A DNA stretch of 22,440 bases from CAYYWV01 sp964531525 (GTDB taxonomy: Bacteria > Pseudomonadota > Alphaproteobacteria > JAAXGF01). The first letter of the stretch is position 1; each line of letters opens with the position of its first letter. Shown piece after piece: positions 15,247 to 21,884 of this stretch. Both the position numbers and the translations under genes were made by a program. A model generated the notes under the pieces. That model saw nothing but the letters and a program-made list of their open reading frames with translations. It was not told where the DNA came from and made no database searches. The stretch covers positions 1 through 22,440 of the forward strand of contig CAZHDF010000044.1 of the NCBI GenBank assembly GCA_964531525.1, written 5' to 3'.

Positions 15247-16014
15247 TCACCCGGGCGCGCGGCAAACCAAGGCGAAGCAGCGATGCGGCACCGCGAGCGG
15301 ATCGTCGGGAAAGCGTTCGGCGAGCAGGGCGGCGAGGGCTAAGTCGAAGCGCGCGACCGCCTCCGGCGGGAGCGAGGCGCCGACGCCCGCGCTCGCCCGG
15401 ATGCGCCCGCGCCAGTCCTCGTGGCGGTAGGGCACGGCGACGTCGAAGGAAAAGGTCTCGATGTCGCCGAAACCGGCGATCGCCACGTCGGCGAGCTCTT
15501 CGGGGTGAAGCCCCGTCCCGCCGCCCATCGTCCAGTCGGGGTTATGGGCCTCGATCAGCGCCTCGGTCGCGGCGACGACGTTGCCGGGCAGGGGAATCCA
15601 GTCGAAATGGGCGAGCACAAGCCGGCCCCCGGGAACCAGCAGGCGGCGGATCTCGGCGGCCGCCGCCGGTCGGTCGAACCAGTGCCAGCATTGCCCGGCG
15701 CTCACCACCTCGAAGCTCGCGGTCTCCAGCCCGGTCTCCTCGGCCCGGCCGACGACGTAGCGGGTCTCGACGCCGGCCTCGCCGTCGAGGCGCCGGGCCT
15801 CGGCGAGAAGCTCGGGCGAGGGGTCGAGGCCGGTTACCCGACAACCGCGCAACGCGAAGCCGCGCCCGAGCGCGCCGGTTCCCGTCCCGAGGTCGAGCAG
15901 GCGCTGCGCGGCCGCGCCGACGCCGAAAGCGCCAAGCCTGTCATACAAGGCGTCGGGAAAGCCCGCGCGATGCCGCCCGTAGTCCGCCGCCGTTCGCCCG
16001 AAGCTGATCTCCAT
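15247..16014 (-). CDS. Class I SAM-dependent methyltransferase (Methyltransf_11 type)
   Basis: The 255-residue protein starts FGRTAADYGRHRAGFP, typical of a small-molecule methyltransferase subgroup. SAM-binding motif I is LLDLGTGTGALGRGFA (39-54), an acidic residue ends strand 2 (VTGLDPSPELL), and a motif near AGQCWHWFDR precedes VPGGRLVLAHFDW. The methyl acceptor is unknown. Two further in-frame ATGs lie upstream; this one is preferred because GGAG sits eight bases before it and homologues, as I recall, begin at about this point. The alternative at 16044 would add ten residues. It ends 76 bases before the CoA-transferase gene on the same strand, and diverges from the decarboxylase gene. Confidence 0.82.
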   Translation of the reverse strand: MEISFGRTAADYGRHRAGFPDALYDRLGAFGVGAAAQRLLDLGTGTGALGRGFALRGCRVTGLDPSPELLAEARRLDGEAGVETRYVVGRAEETGLETASFEVVSAGQCWHWFDRPAAAAEIRRLLVPGGRLVLAHFDWIPLPGNVVAATEALIEAHNPDWTMGGGTGLHPEELADVAIAGFGDIETFSFDVAVPYRHEDWRGRIRASAGVGASLPPEAVARFDLALAALLAERFPDDPLAVPHRCFALVCRAPG

Positions 16015-16128
16015 CCCGCGTTCTCCGACTGCCGTTTCCGTCATACCCGAAAGCGCGACTATGTATGACCGGCGGAGAGCGCTAGGTAAAGACAAAGGCC
16101 GCACAGCCGCCTACGAACGCGAATTCCC

Positions 16129-16157
16129 TTACCTTCGAGACGGCGAGCGCCTATATG
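16129..16157 (+). promoter_or_regulatory. Candidate promoter of the decarboxylase gene
   Basis: TTACCT (16129-16134) and TATATG (16152-16157) are separated by 17 bases, with the -10 region well matched and the -35 only half matched. It would give a leader of about 30 bases before the ATG at 16193, with AGGCGGG as a moderate ribosome site. The remainder of the 178-base divergent region contains CATACATA on the minus strand (around 16053-16060), a possible -10 for the methyltransferase gene. Confidence 0.35.
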
Positions 16158-16192
16158 GTTCGACGATCGAAACGAAAACAGGCGGGTGCGCG

Positions 16193-17368
16193 ATGGCTGG
16201 CGACAGGTTCGAGCACGTCGACGCCATGGTGGCGGCGCTGCAACCGAGCTACCCGGTGTTCTGTCTGCGCCCCGAAGTGTTCTCCGAGACGGCGCGGCGC
16301 TTCCTCGATGGCTTTCCGGGGCGAGTTCTTTATGCGGTGAAGTGCAATCCGCACCCACGCGTTCTGCAAATGCTCTACGACGCCGGGATTCGCCATTTCG
16401 ACACCGCTTCGCTGCCCGAGATCGCCCAGGTGCGCGAGCTGTTCCGCGACGCGGGCGCCTATTTCATGCATCCGGTCAAGGCCCGGGCCGTGATCCGCTC
16501 GGCCTACGAGGTCTACGGGGTGCGCCATTTCGTCGTCGACCATCCGAGCGAGCTCGCCAAGCTGCGTGACGAGACCGGGGGCGAGGGGATCAGCGTGCTG
16601 GTCCGCATCGCGACCCCGCACGCGGGCGCGGCCTACGATCTTTCGACCAAGTTCGGCGCGAGTCCCGCGCTCGCGGTCGATCTTCTGCGCGAGGCGAAAC
16701 GCGAGGGCTACCAGACCGGGCTCGCCTTTCACGTCGGCTCGCAATGCCTGACGCCCCGGGCCTATCGCACCGCGCTCGAGCTCGTCGGCGACGTGATCGA
16801 GGCGGCCAAGGTCGATATCCATTTCCTCGACGTCGGCGGCGGCTTCCCGGCCGCCTACGAAGGCGTCAACACTCCCGCCCTCGACGAGTACATGGCCGAG
16901 ATCCGCGCCGGCGTCGAGGCGCTCTCGCTGCGCCGCGACTGCGTGCTCATGTGCGAGCCGGGCCGCGCCATGGTGGTCTCGGGCTGTTCGCTCATCGTCC
17001 AGGTCCAGCTTCGCAAGGGCGAGCAGATCTACATCAACGACGGCATTTACGGCAGCCTGTCGGAGGTGGTCACCGCGCGCATCCGCCTGCCGGTGCGCCA
17101 TATCCGGCTCGACGGCCCGGCCTCCGACAAGATGCTCGACTTCACGGTCAACGGCCCGACCTGCGATTCGGTCGACGTACTGCCGACCCCCTTCCGCTTG
17201 CCCGAGGACGTGCGCGAGGGCGACTGGATCGAGATCGGCCAGATCGGCGCCTATTCGAGCGCCGTGCGCACCCATTTCAACGGCTTCTATCCCGACACCT
17301 TCGTCGAGATCGCCCCCGCCAAGGCGCGGCCGCGCGCCGCGCCGGCGAAGAAGCGGGCGCAAGGGTAG
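16193..17368 (+). CDS. Type III PLP-dependent ornithine/lysine decarboxylase
   Basis: The 391-residue enzyme is a fold III (alanine-racemase-like barrel) amino-acid decarboxylase. Lys50 in LYAVKCNP binds PLP, HVGSQ (180-184) and the glycine loop DVGGGFP (213-219) contact the cofactor, and CEPGR (254-258) and NDGIYGSL are further signatures. The C-terminal domain contributes Cys324 in NGPTCDSVD, the catalytic cysteine position of ornithine decarboxylase. It should make putrescine from ornithine or cadaverine from lysine; the two cannot be separated here. The tail is alanine/lysine/arginine-rich. The ATG at 16193 is chosen because the upstream 44 codons of open frame lack homologous character and AGGCGGG precedes it. 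It converges on hemB. Confidence 0.88.
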   Translation: MAGDRFEHVDAMVAALQPSYPVFCLRPEVFSETARRFLDGFPGRVLYAVKCNPHPRVLQMLYDAGIRHFDTASLPEIAQVRELFRDAGAYFMHPVKARAVIRSAYEVYGVRHFVVDHPSELAKLRDETGGEGISVLVRIATPHAGAAYDLSTKFGASPALAVDLLREAKREGYQTGLAFHVGSQCLTPRAYRTALELVGDVIEAAKVDIHFLDVGGGFPAAYEGVNTPALDEYMAEIRAGVEALSLRRDCVLMCEPGRAMVVSGCSLIVQVQLRKGEQIYINDGIYGSLSEVVTARIRLPVRHIRLDGPASDKMLDFTVNGPTCDSVDVLPTPFRLPEDVREGDWIEIGQIGAYSSAVRTHFNGFYPDTFVEIAPAKARPRAAPAKKRAQG

Positions 17369-17411
17369 GGAAAGAGATCGGTAAGGCCGCCGCCCGGCGA
17401 GATAAAAACCT

Positions 17412-18428
17412 TCAGCCGCTCTTGAGGCGGCGGGCGACGTCGCGGGCGGCGTAGGTGAGCACGCCGTCGGCGCCCGCGCGCTTGAAGCAGAGCAGCGATT
17501 CGAGGACCACGCGCTCGCCGTCGAGCCAGCCGCGCTCGACCGCGCCCATCAGCATCGCGTACTCGCCGCTCACCTGATAGGCGAAGGTCGGCACGCCGAA
17601 GGCGTCCTTCACCCGGCGCAGGACGTCGAGATAAGGCAGGCCCGGCTTGACCATCACCATGTCGGCCCCCTCGGCGAGGTCGAGCGCCACCTCGCGCAGC
17701 GCCTCGTCGCCGTTGGCGGGGTCCATCTGGTAGGTCCGCTTGTCGCCGCCGCCGAGGTTCTGGGCCGAACCCACCGCGTCGCGGAACGGCCCGTAGAAGG
17801 CCGAGGCGTATTTGGCGGCATAGGCGAGAATCCGGACGTTCGCATGCCCGGCGGCGTCGAGCGCCTCGCGAATCGCGCCGATTCGCCCGTCCATCATGTC
17901 CGACGGCGCGATCACGTCGCAGCCCGCGTCGGCCTGGGTGACCGCTTGGCGGCACAGCACCTCGACCGTCTCGTCGTTGACGATCTCACCGTCGACGAGC
18001 AGCCCGTCGTGGCCGTGCTCGGTGAAGGGGTCGAGCGCCACGTCGCAGATCACGCCGATGTCGGGTAGCGCGCGCTTGATCGCGGCGACCGCCCGGCAGA
18101 CCAGGTTCTTCGGGTTGTAGGCCTCCTCCGCGCCGGCGGTCTTGCCCTCGGGCGGGATCACCGGGAACAGGGCGACCGCGGGAATGCCGAGATCGCGCGC
18201 CTCGGCCACCGCCTCGACCGCGAGATCGATCGAGAGCCGCGCCTGGCCGGGAAGCGAGGGGATATCGATGCTTCCTTCGCCGTCGTGGACGAAGAACGGC
18301 CAGATCAGGTCGTCGGGCGACAGGCGACACTCCGCCGTCAGGCGGCGCGTCCAATCGTCGTGCCGGTTCCGTCGCATCCGGGTGCGTGGGAACGCCCCCG
18401 GGAACTGCTGGCCGCCGCTCGCCTTCAT
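17412..18428 (-). CDS. hemB: Delta-aminolevulinic acid dehydratase (porphobilinogen synthase)
   Basis: This 338-residue enzyme joins two 5-aminolevulinate molecules into porphobilinogen, the common step to heme, corrinoids and chlorophylls. The N-terminal RTRMRRNRHDDWTRRL block, Lys206 in LAYAAKYASAFYGPFRDA and the Schiff-base Lys261 in VMVKPGLPYLD are all present. The metal-site region reads CDVALDPFTEHGHDG, where zinc-dependent enzymes have several cysteines; Ala and Asp replace them, so this is a magnesium-type HemB. The start at 18428 gives the normal length; GGAGG lies about 12 bases upstream, slightly far. It follows metY by only 19 bases, with no terminator seen between, and so may share the SAM-controlled osmC-metY transcript. 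Confidence 0.95.
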   Translation of the reverse strand: MKASGGQQFPGAFPRTRMRRNRHDDWTRRLTAECRLSPDDLIWPFFVHDGEGSIDIPSLPGQARLSIDLAVEAVAEARDLGIPAVALFPVIPPEGKTAGAEEAYNPKNLVCRAVAAIKRALPDIGVICDVALDPFTEHGHDGLLVDGEIVNDETVEVLCRQAVTQADAGCDVIAPSDMMDGRIGAIREALDAAGHANVRILAYAAKYASAFYGPFRDAVGSAQNLGGGDKRTYQMDPANGDEALREVALDLAEGADMVMVKPGLPYLDVLRRVKDAFGVPTFAYQVSGEYAMLMGAVERGWLDGERVVLESLLCFKRAGADGVLTYAARDVARRLKSG

Positions 18429-18447
18429 GGCGTCGCGGTCCCTCCGT

Positions 18448-19740
18448 TCAGGCCGCGTCGAGTGCGCGTTCGAGGTCGGCCAGGATGTCGTCGATATGCT
18501 CGATCCCGACCGATAGCCTGACATACCCGTCCGAGACGCCGGTGGCAAGTCGGTCCTCGGCCGAAAGCTGCGAATGGGTGGTCGTCGCCGGATGGATGGC
18601 GAGGCTGCGCGCGTCGCCGATATTGGCGACGTGATAGAACATTTCGAGCGCGTCGATGAACCGCCGCCCAGCCTCCTTGCCGTCCGAAAGCTCGAAGCCG
18701 ATCAGCGCCCCGTAACCGCGCGAAAGATAGGCGTCGGCGCGACGGCGCGCCTCGCCGGTCATCAGGCCGGGGTAGGTCACCCGCGCGACCTTGGGGTGTT
18801 CATCGAGGAACCCGGCCACGGCGGCGGCGTTGCGGCAATGCTCGCGCATCCGGAGTGGCAGGGTTTCGAGCCCCTGGATGAACTGGAAGGCGTTGAACGG
18901 GCTGAGCGCCGCGCCGAGATCGCGCAACAGCGTCACCCGCGCCTTCAGCACATAGGCGATCGGGCCAAGCGGCTTGACCGCCTCGGTCCAGATTGCGCCG
19001 TGATAGCTGGGATCGGGCCGGGTCAGTCCGGGGAAGCGGTCGCCGTGGGCTTCCCAGTCGAAGTTCCCGCCGTCGACCAGCAACCCGCCGATCGAGGTGC
19101 CGTGGCCGCCGATGTACTTGGTCGCCGAGTAAACGATCACCGCCGCGCCGTGATCGAACGGCCGGCAGAGAACCGGGCAGGCGGTGTTGTCGATGATCAG
19201 GGGCACGCCGAGCTCGCGCCCGATCGCCGCCACCTCGGCGATGGGAAAGACCTGGAGCTTCGGGTTCGGCAGGGTCTCGGCGTAATAGCAGCGGGTGCGT
19301 TCATCGGTCGCCCGGCGAAACGCCTCGGGGTCCGCCGGATCGACGAAGCGGACCTCAATGCCCATGGTCTTGAGCGTATTCGCGAACAGGTTCCACGTCC
19401 CCCCGTAAAGGTCCGTGGAACTGACGAAATTATCGCCCGCCTGGCAGATATTCTGGATCGCGAACAGCGATGCCGCCTGGCCCGAGGCGACCGCCAGCGC
19501 CGCGGCGCCGCCCTCGAGCGCGGCGATCCTTTCCTCGAGCACCGCGCAGGTCGGGTTCATGATCCGGGTGTAGATGTTGCCGAGCTCGACGAGCGCGAAC
19601 AGGTTCTCGGCATGCCGGGTGTCGTCGAACTGGTACGAGGTCGTCTGATAGATCGGCACGGCAACTGCGTTGGTCGCCGGATCGCTGCGGTAGCCCGCGT
19701 GAAGCGCGATGGTTTCGGGATGCTTGCTCGCAATGGGCAT
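18448..19740 (-). CDS. metY: O-acetylhomoserine sulfhydrylase
   Basis: The 430-residue PLP enzyme of the Cys/Met-metabolism family makes homocysteine from O-acetylhomoserine and sulfide (direct sulfhydrylation). It begins TIALHAGYRSDPATNAVAVP, has YQTTSYQF and IYTRIMNPT in the substrate region, IIDNT with the PLP-ring aspartate at 185, and SATKYIGGHG with Lys208 as the cofactor lysine. The 430-residue length and the NTLKTMGI and GNFDW blocks fit MetY rather than the shorter MetB/MetZ group. GGGAGGGG six bases before the ATG is a strong ribosome site. The 92 bases separating it from osmC contain no SAM aptamer or terminator; the SAM-II elements lie instead before osmC, so metY is most likely controlled through read-through from that promoter. 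Confidence 0.93.
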   Translation of the reverse strand: MPIASKHPETIALHAGYRSDPATNAVAVPIYQTTSYQFDDTRHAENLFALVELGNIYTRIMNPTCAVLEERIAALEGGAAALAVASGQAASLFAIQNICQAGDNFVSSTDLYGGTWNLFANTLKTMGIEVRFVDPADPEAFRRATDERTRCYYAETLPNPKLQVFPIAEVAAIGRELGVPLIIDNTACPVLCRPFDHGAAVIVYSATKYIGGHGTSIGGLLVDGGNFDWEAHGDRFPGLTRPDPSYHGAIWTEAVKPLGPIAYVLKARVTLLRDLGAALSPFNAFQFIQGLETLPLRMREHCRNAAAVAGFLDEHPKVARVTYPGLMTGEARRRADAYLSRGYGALIGFELSDGKEAGRRFIDALEMFYHVANIGDARSLAIHPATTTHSQLSAEDRLATGVSDGYVRLSVGIEHIDDILADLERALDAA

Positions 19741-19832
19741 GGCGGCCCCCTCCCTCGTGATGCGATGCGAATGTTCGGATACGGGCTCGCCACCGCCGGG
19801 GCGGTCCGGCGGCGGCGCCCCGGGATGGCCTG

Positions 19833-20354
19833 TCAGGCGGCGGCGCGGCTCGCCTTGCGATCGAGGCGCAGCGTCACCGGCGTCGGGTTGCGCAGGTTGT
19901 CGAGCACCGGGCAATGGCGGTCGACGGCCCGCTTGAGGCGCAGGAGCGTCTCGTCGTCGGCCGAGGACGACAGTGCGACCGTGCTGCGGATCGCGCCGAA
20001 ACCCGGCGGCACCGCGTCGTCGACGTCGAGAAAGCCGCGCAGGTCGATATCGCCCTCGAGCGTCACCGAGACGTCGTCGAGCGGAATGCCGAGCGCGTCG
20101 GCATAGAGCCGGTAGGTGATCTCCTGGCAGGTCGCGAGCGCGGCGAGCAGGTATTCGACCGGATTGGGCGCGCTGTCCTCGCCGCCGAGCGCCACGGGCT
20201 CGTCGACGGCGAAGCGGAACTGGCGCGCCTCGACCTCGCAGCGCAGCCCCTCGGCGAGCCGGCTGGACGCGGTGAAGGTGACGATCGCGTCGTCGGGCGA
20301 TGCCTTGAGCGCGGTTTGAGTATCATCGAATATCTTCTTGAACGAAATGGACAT
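19833..20354 (-). CDS. OsmC/Ohr family protein
   Basis: The 173-residue protein has the OsmC fold signature NPVEYLLAALATCQEITYRLYADALG, with Cys76, and the second conserved cysteine Cys148 in VDRHCPVLDN. The pair fits the thiol-peroxidase chemistry of OsmC and Ohr, which reduce organic hydroperoxides, although many members of this subgroup have no tested function. An acidic, weakly conserved N-terminus of about 25 residues precedes the core. The ATG is preceded by ACGGAGG five bases away, an ideal ribosome site that is itself part of a switching hairpin. It is the first gene after two SAM-II-like aptamers and is followed by metY, so it probably works in methionine or sulfur metabolism, perhaps on a reactive sulfur or thiol species. 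That role is inferred from context only. Confidence 0.87.
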   Translation of the reverse strand: MSISFKKIFDDTQTALKASPDDAIVTFTASSRLAEGLRCEVEARQFRFAVDEPVALGGEDSAPNPVEYLLAALATCQEITYRLYADALGIPLDDVSVTLEGDIDLRGFLDVDDAVPPGFGAIRSTVALSSSADDETLLRLKRAVDRHCPVLDNLRNPTPVTLRLDRKASRAAA

Positions 20355-20360
20355 TTCATC

Positions 20361-20405
20361 CTCCGTAGGTTCATAAACGGGCCCACGGAGACACGCCCTC
20401 CGTGG
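20361..20405 (-). promoter_or_regulatory. Mutually exclusive hairpins controlling the osmC ribosome binding site
   Basis: On the minus strand one central segment, CTCCGTGG(G) (20398-20382 region), can pair in two ways. Upstream pairing with CCACGGAG (20405-20398 against 20390-20383) gives a perfect 8-bp stem with a 7-base loop and leaves the Shine-Dalgarno free. Downstream pairing of CTCCGTGGG (20390-20382) with CCTACGGAG (20369-20361) gives a 9-bp stem with one G-U pair and a 12-base loop, and buries ACGGAGG, the osmC ribosome site. The element begins directly after the second aptamer, whose pseudoknot would take the GCC (20406-20404) that overlaps the first stem. Ligand binding should therefore favour the ribosome-site-blocking form. 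The pairing is seen; the switch is inferred. Confidence 0.6.
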
Positions 20406-20455
20406 CGCTTTAGCGGTTGGTGACGCGGTCGCAAGCTGCCCGATCAAATCCCGCG
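20404..20455 (-). ncRNA. SAM-II-like riboswitch aptamer, second copy (translational)
   Basis: Minus-strand order: P1 5' strand CGCGG (20455-20451), GATTTGA (20450-20444), variable TCGGGCA, GCTTGC (20436-20431), GA, P1 3' strand CCGCG (20428-20424), linker TCACCAACC, then GCTAAAGC (20414-20407) and GCC (20406-20404). The P1 strands pair perfectly, and loop GGC can pair with the terminal GCC as the pseudoknot helix. The conserved GAUUU-A, UUGC and GCUAAA blocks match SAM-II as I recall it from alphaproteobacterial metA and metX leaders. The linker lacks the usual UUAAA/AUAAA, so this copy is less canonical than the first and may bind more weakly or be a variant. At 52 nucleotides it has the normal SAM-II size. 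Confidence 0.68.
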
Positions 20456-20490
20456 GGTCCGACAACGGACCAATGAACCAAACCCAAACG

Positions 20491-20518
20491 AAAAAACCGC
20501 CTCGGCCAAGCCGGGCGG
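20491..20518 (-). terminator. Intrinsic terminator downstream of the first SAM-II aptamer (attenuator)
   Basis: On the minus strand CCGCCCGGC (20518-20510), loop TTG and GCCGAGGCGG (20506-20497) form a 9-bp stem with one bulged A, followed directly by six T residues (20496-20491). There is no minus-strand gene upstream for it to end; the only transcript it can stop is the osmC leader. It begins five bases after the first aptamer. An alternative pairing exists between CGGGCG in the aptamer P1 3' strand (20553-20548) and CGCCCG in the terminator 5' arm (20517-20512), a plausible antiterminator. SAM binding would lock P1 and release the terminator. Confidence 0.78.
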
Positions 20519-20523
20519 AACCC

Positions 20524-20578
20524 ATCGCTTTAGCCGCATTTTTAACGCGCCCGCAAGCTGATTACTCAAATCGGCGCG
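20524..20578 (-). ncRNA. SAM-II riboswitch aptamer, first copy (transcriptional)
   Basis: Minus-strand order: P1 5' strand CGCGCC (20578-20573), GATTTGA (20572-20566), variable GTAATCA, GCTTGC (20558-20553), G, P1 3' strand GGCGCG (20551-20546), TTAAAAATGCG, GCTAAAGC (20534-20527) and GAT (20526-20524). P1 is a perfect 6-bp stem. Loop ATC pairs with the terminal GAT as the pseudoknot helix. The pattern stem-GAUUUGA-N-GCUUGC-stem-UUAAA-N-GCUAAAG fits the SAM-II (metA motif) consensus as I remember it from Agrobacterium and marine metX RNAs. Such elements switch methionine-biosynthesis genes off when SAM is plentiful. It starts at the predicted transcription start and is followed by an intrinsic terminator. 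No covariance-model search was run. Confidence 0.85.
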
Positions 20579-20583
20579 GACGA

Positions 20584-20613
20584 ATGGGAGCATGCGCCCG
20601 CTGCCGCTGTCAA
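20584..20613 (-). promoter_or_regulatory. Promoter of the osmC-metY(-hemB) transcript
   Basis: On the minus strand a perfect TTGACA (20613-20608) is followed after 18 bases by TCCCAT (20589-20584), a weak -10. The transcription start would be near 20577-20578, exactly where the P1 stem of the first SAM-II aptamer begins, as expected for a riboswitch leader. The -35 is strong evidence; the -10 is poor, so the exact -10 is uncertain. Confidence 0.5.
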
Positions 20614-20679
20614 GGGGGTTTCGCGCCGGGCCTCGGGCGCGCTACAGTCGGATCAACCCCAAGTGCCCGGAAACGCGCC

Positions 20680-21822
20680 TTGAATTTCGATCTCAGCGAG
20701 GAACAACAAGCCTTTCGCGACGTCGCCCGCGATTTCGCGGCGCGCGAGATGGCGCCCCACGCCGCCGAGTGGGACGAGACCTGCACCTTTCCGGTCGAGA
20801 CCCTGCGGCGCGCCGCCGCGCTCGGCTTCGCCGCGATCTATGTGCGCGACGACATGGGCGGCTCGGGGCTCGGCCGGGTCGACGCGGCGCTGATCTTCGA
20901 GGCGCTGTCGCGGGGCTGCGTCTCGACCGCGGCGTTCCTCTCGATCCACAACATGGCGGGCTGGATGATCGACCGCTTCGGCGACGACGCGCAGCGCCGC
21001 CGCTGGCTGCCCGCGATGGCGCGCATGGAGTTGATCGCGAGCTATTGCCTGACCGAGCCCGATTCGGGCTCCGACGCCGCCTCGCTCAGGACCCGGGCGC
21101 GGCGCGACGGCGATCATTACGTGCTCGACGGCTCGAAGGCGTTCATCTCGGGGGCGCCGGAAAGCGACCTCTACGTCGCCATGGTGCGCACCGGCGGCGA
21201 GGGCCCCAAGGGCATCTCCTGCCTGGTGGTCGAGAAGGGCACGCCGGGCCTCTCCTTCGGCAAGCAGGAGCGCAAGCTCGGCTGGCACAGCCAGCCCACC
21301 GCGCAGGTGCTGTTCGAGGACTGCCGGGTGCCGGTCGCCAACCGCCTGGGCGCCGAGGGCGAGGGGTTCCGGATCGCCATGAAGGGCCTCGACGGCGGAC
21401 GCATCAATATCGCCGCCTGCGCGCTCGGCGGCGCGGACGCCTGCTTCGAGGCCGCGCGCGAGCATCTCCGGGTCCGCCGCCAATTCGGCCACCCGCTCGC
21501 CGACTTCCAGGCCCTGCGGTTCCGCCTCGCCGACATGGCGACCGAGATCGAGGCCGCGCGGCTGATGGTCATGCGGGCGGCGGCGGCGCTCGACGCGGGC
21601 GCGGCCGACGCCACGCTCCGCTGCGCCATGGCCAAGCGCTTCGCGACCGACGCGAGCTTCCAGGTCTGCAACGAGGCGCTCCAGCTTCACGGCGGCTACG
21701 GGTATCTGCGCGACCATGGGGTCGAGCGCTTCATGCGCGACGTGCGCGTCCACCAGATCCTCGAGGGCACCAACGAGATCATGCGCGTGATCATCGCGCG
21801 CAAGCTGCTCGCCGAGGGTTAG
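20680..21822 (+). CDS. Acyl-CoA dehydrogenase, probably isobutyryl-CoA dehydrogenase
   Basis: The 380-residue flavoenzyme has the N-terminal helical domain (NFDLSEEQQAFRDVARDFAAREMAPHA in consecutive blocks) and the FAD region YCLTEPDSGSDAASL. KAFISGAPESDLYVAM and the KLGWHSQPTAQVLFEDCRVP block follow, and the C-terminal helical domain ends ILEGTNEIMRVIIARKLL. Glu362 in LEGTNE is at the catalytic-base position of short/medium-chain enzymes. The wording of the GW-SQPT block and the adjacent 3-hydroxyisobutyryl-CoA hydrolase suggest isobutyryl-CoA dehydrogenase of valine breakdown, passing electrons to ETF. The start is a TTG with GGAA seven bases upstream. Earlier in-frame ATG codons would add some 69 residues without homologous character and overlap the osmC regulatory region. 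The precise acyl substrate is inferred. Confidence 0.88.
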   Translation: MNFDLSEEQQAFRDVARDFAAREMAPHAAEWDETCTFPVETLRRAAALGFAAIYVRDDMGGSGLGRVDAALIFEALSRGCVSTAAFLSIHNMAGWMIDRFGDDAQRRRWLPAMARMELIASYCLTEPDSGSDAASLRTRARRDGDHYVLDGSKAFISGAPESDLYVAMVRTGGEGPKGISCLVVEKGTPGLSFGKQERKLGWHSQPTAQVLFEDCRVPVANRLGAEGEGFRIAMKGLDGGRINIAACALGGADACFEAAREHLRVRRQFGHPLADFQALRFRLADMATEIEAARLMVMRAAAALDAGAADATLRCAMAKRFATDASFQVCNEALQLHGGYGYLRDHGVERFMRDVRVHQILEGTNEIMRVIIARKLLAEG

Positions 21823-21884
21823 TAAGCCCGGTCCGCCCTCGGTTCGAGATTATATTCAACCTGAAAGACGGAGGATAACCCCGC

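Larger units (their letters stand above)
20355..20679. other. Regulatory intergenic region between osmC and the acyl-CoA dehydrogenase gene
   Basis: This 325-base stretch is AT-richer than its surroundings and has no gene. Read on the minus strand towards osmC it holds, in order: a promoter with perfect TTGACA, a SAM-II-like aptamer, an intrinsic terminator, a small spacer hairpin (GGTCCG-TTGT-CGGACC, 20471-20456), a second SAM-II-like aptamer and a pair of alternative hairpins reaching the Shine-Dalgarno sequence. On the + strand, TACAGT (20643-20648, in GCGCTACAGTCGG) may be the -10 of the acyl-CoA dehydrogenase promoter, but the -35 is poor (TTTCGC or TTCGCG). Confidence 0.75.

Noticed and set aside
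14199..16007. 602-codon + strand open frame opposite the CoA-transferase and methyltransferase genes
   Set aside because: It is a GC-driven antisense frame covering parts of two recognised genes and their spacer; its translation turns into Arg/Ser/Pro-rich low complexity.
17404..17431. Terminator for hemB (GCCGC/GCGGC hairpin near five T residues)
   Set aside because: The stem has only 5 bp, lies within the last hemB codons and is separated by about six bases from the T-tract; too weak to call.
19741..19832. SAM riboswitch in the osmC-metY gap
   Set aside because: I searched this 92-base gap for the GAUUU, UUGC and GCUAAA blocks and found none; the SAM-II elements are upstream of osmC.
18574..20106. 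510-codon + strand open frame opposite metY and osmC
   Set aside because: It is antisense to two well-identified genes and has no domain character.
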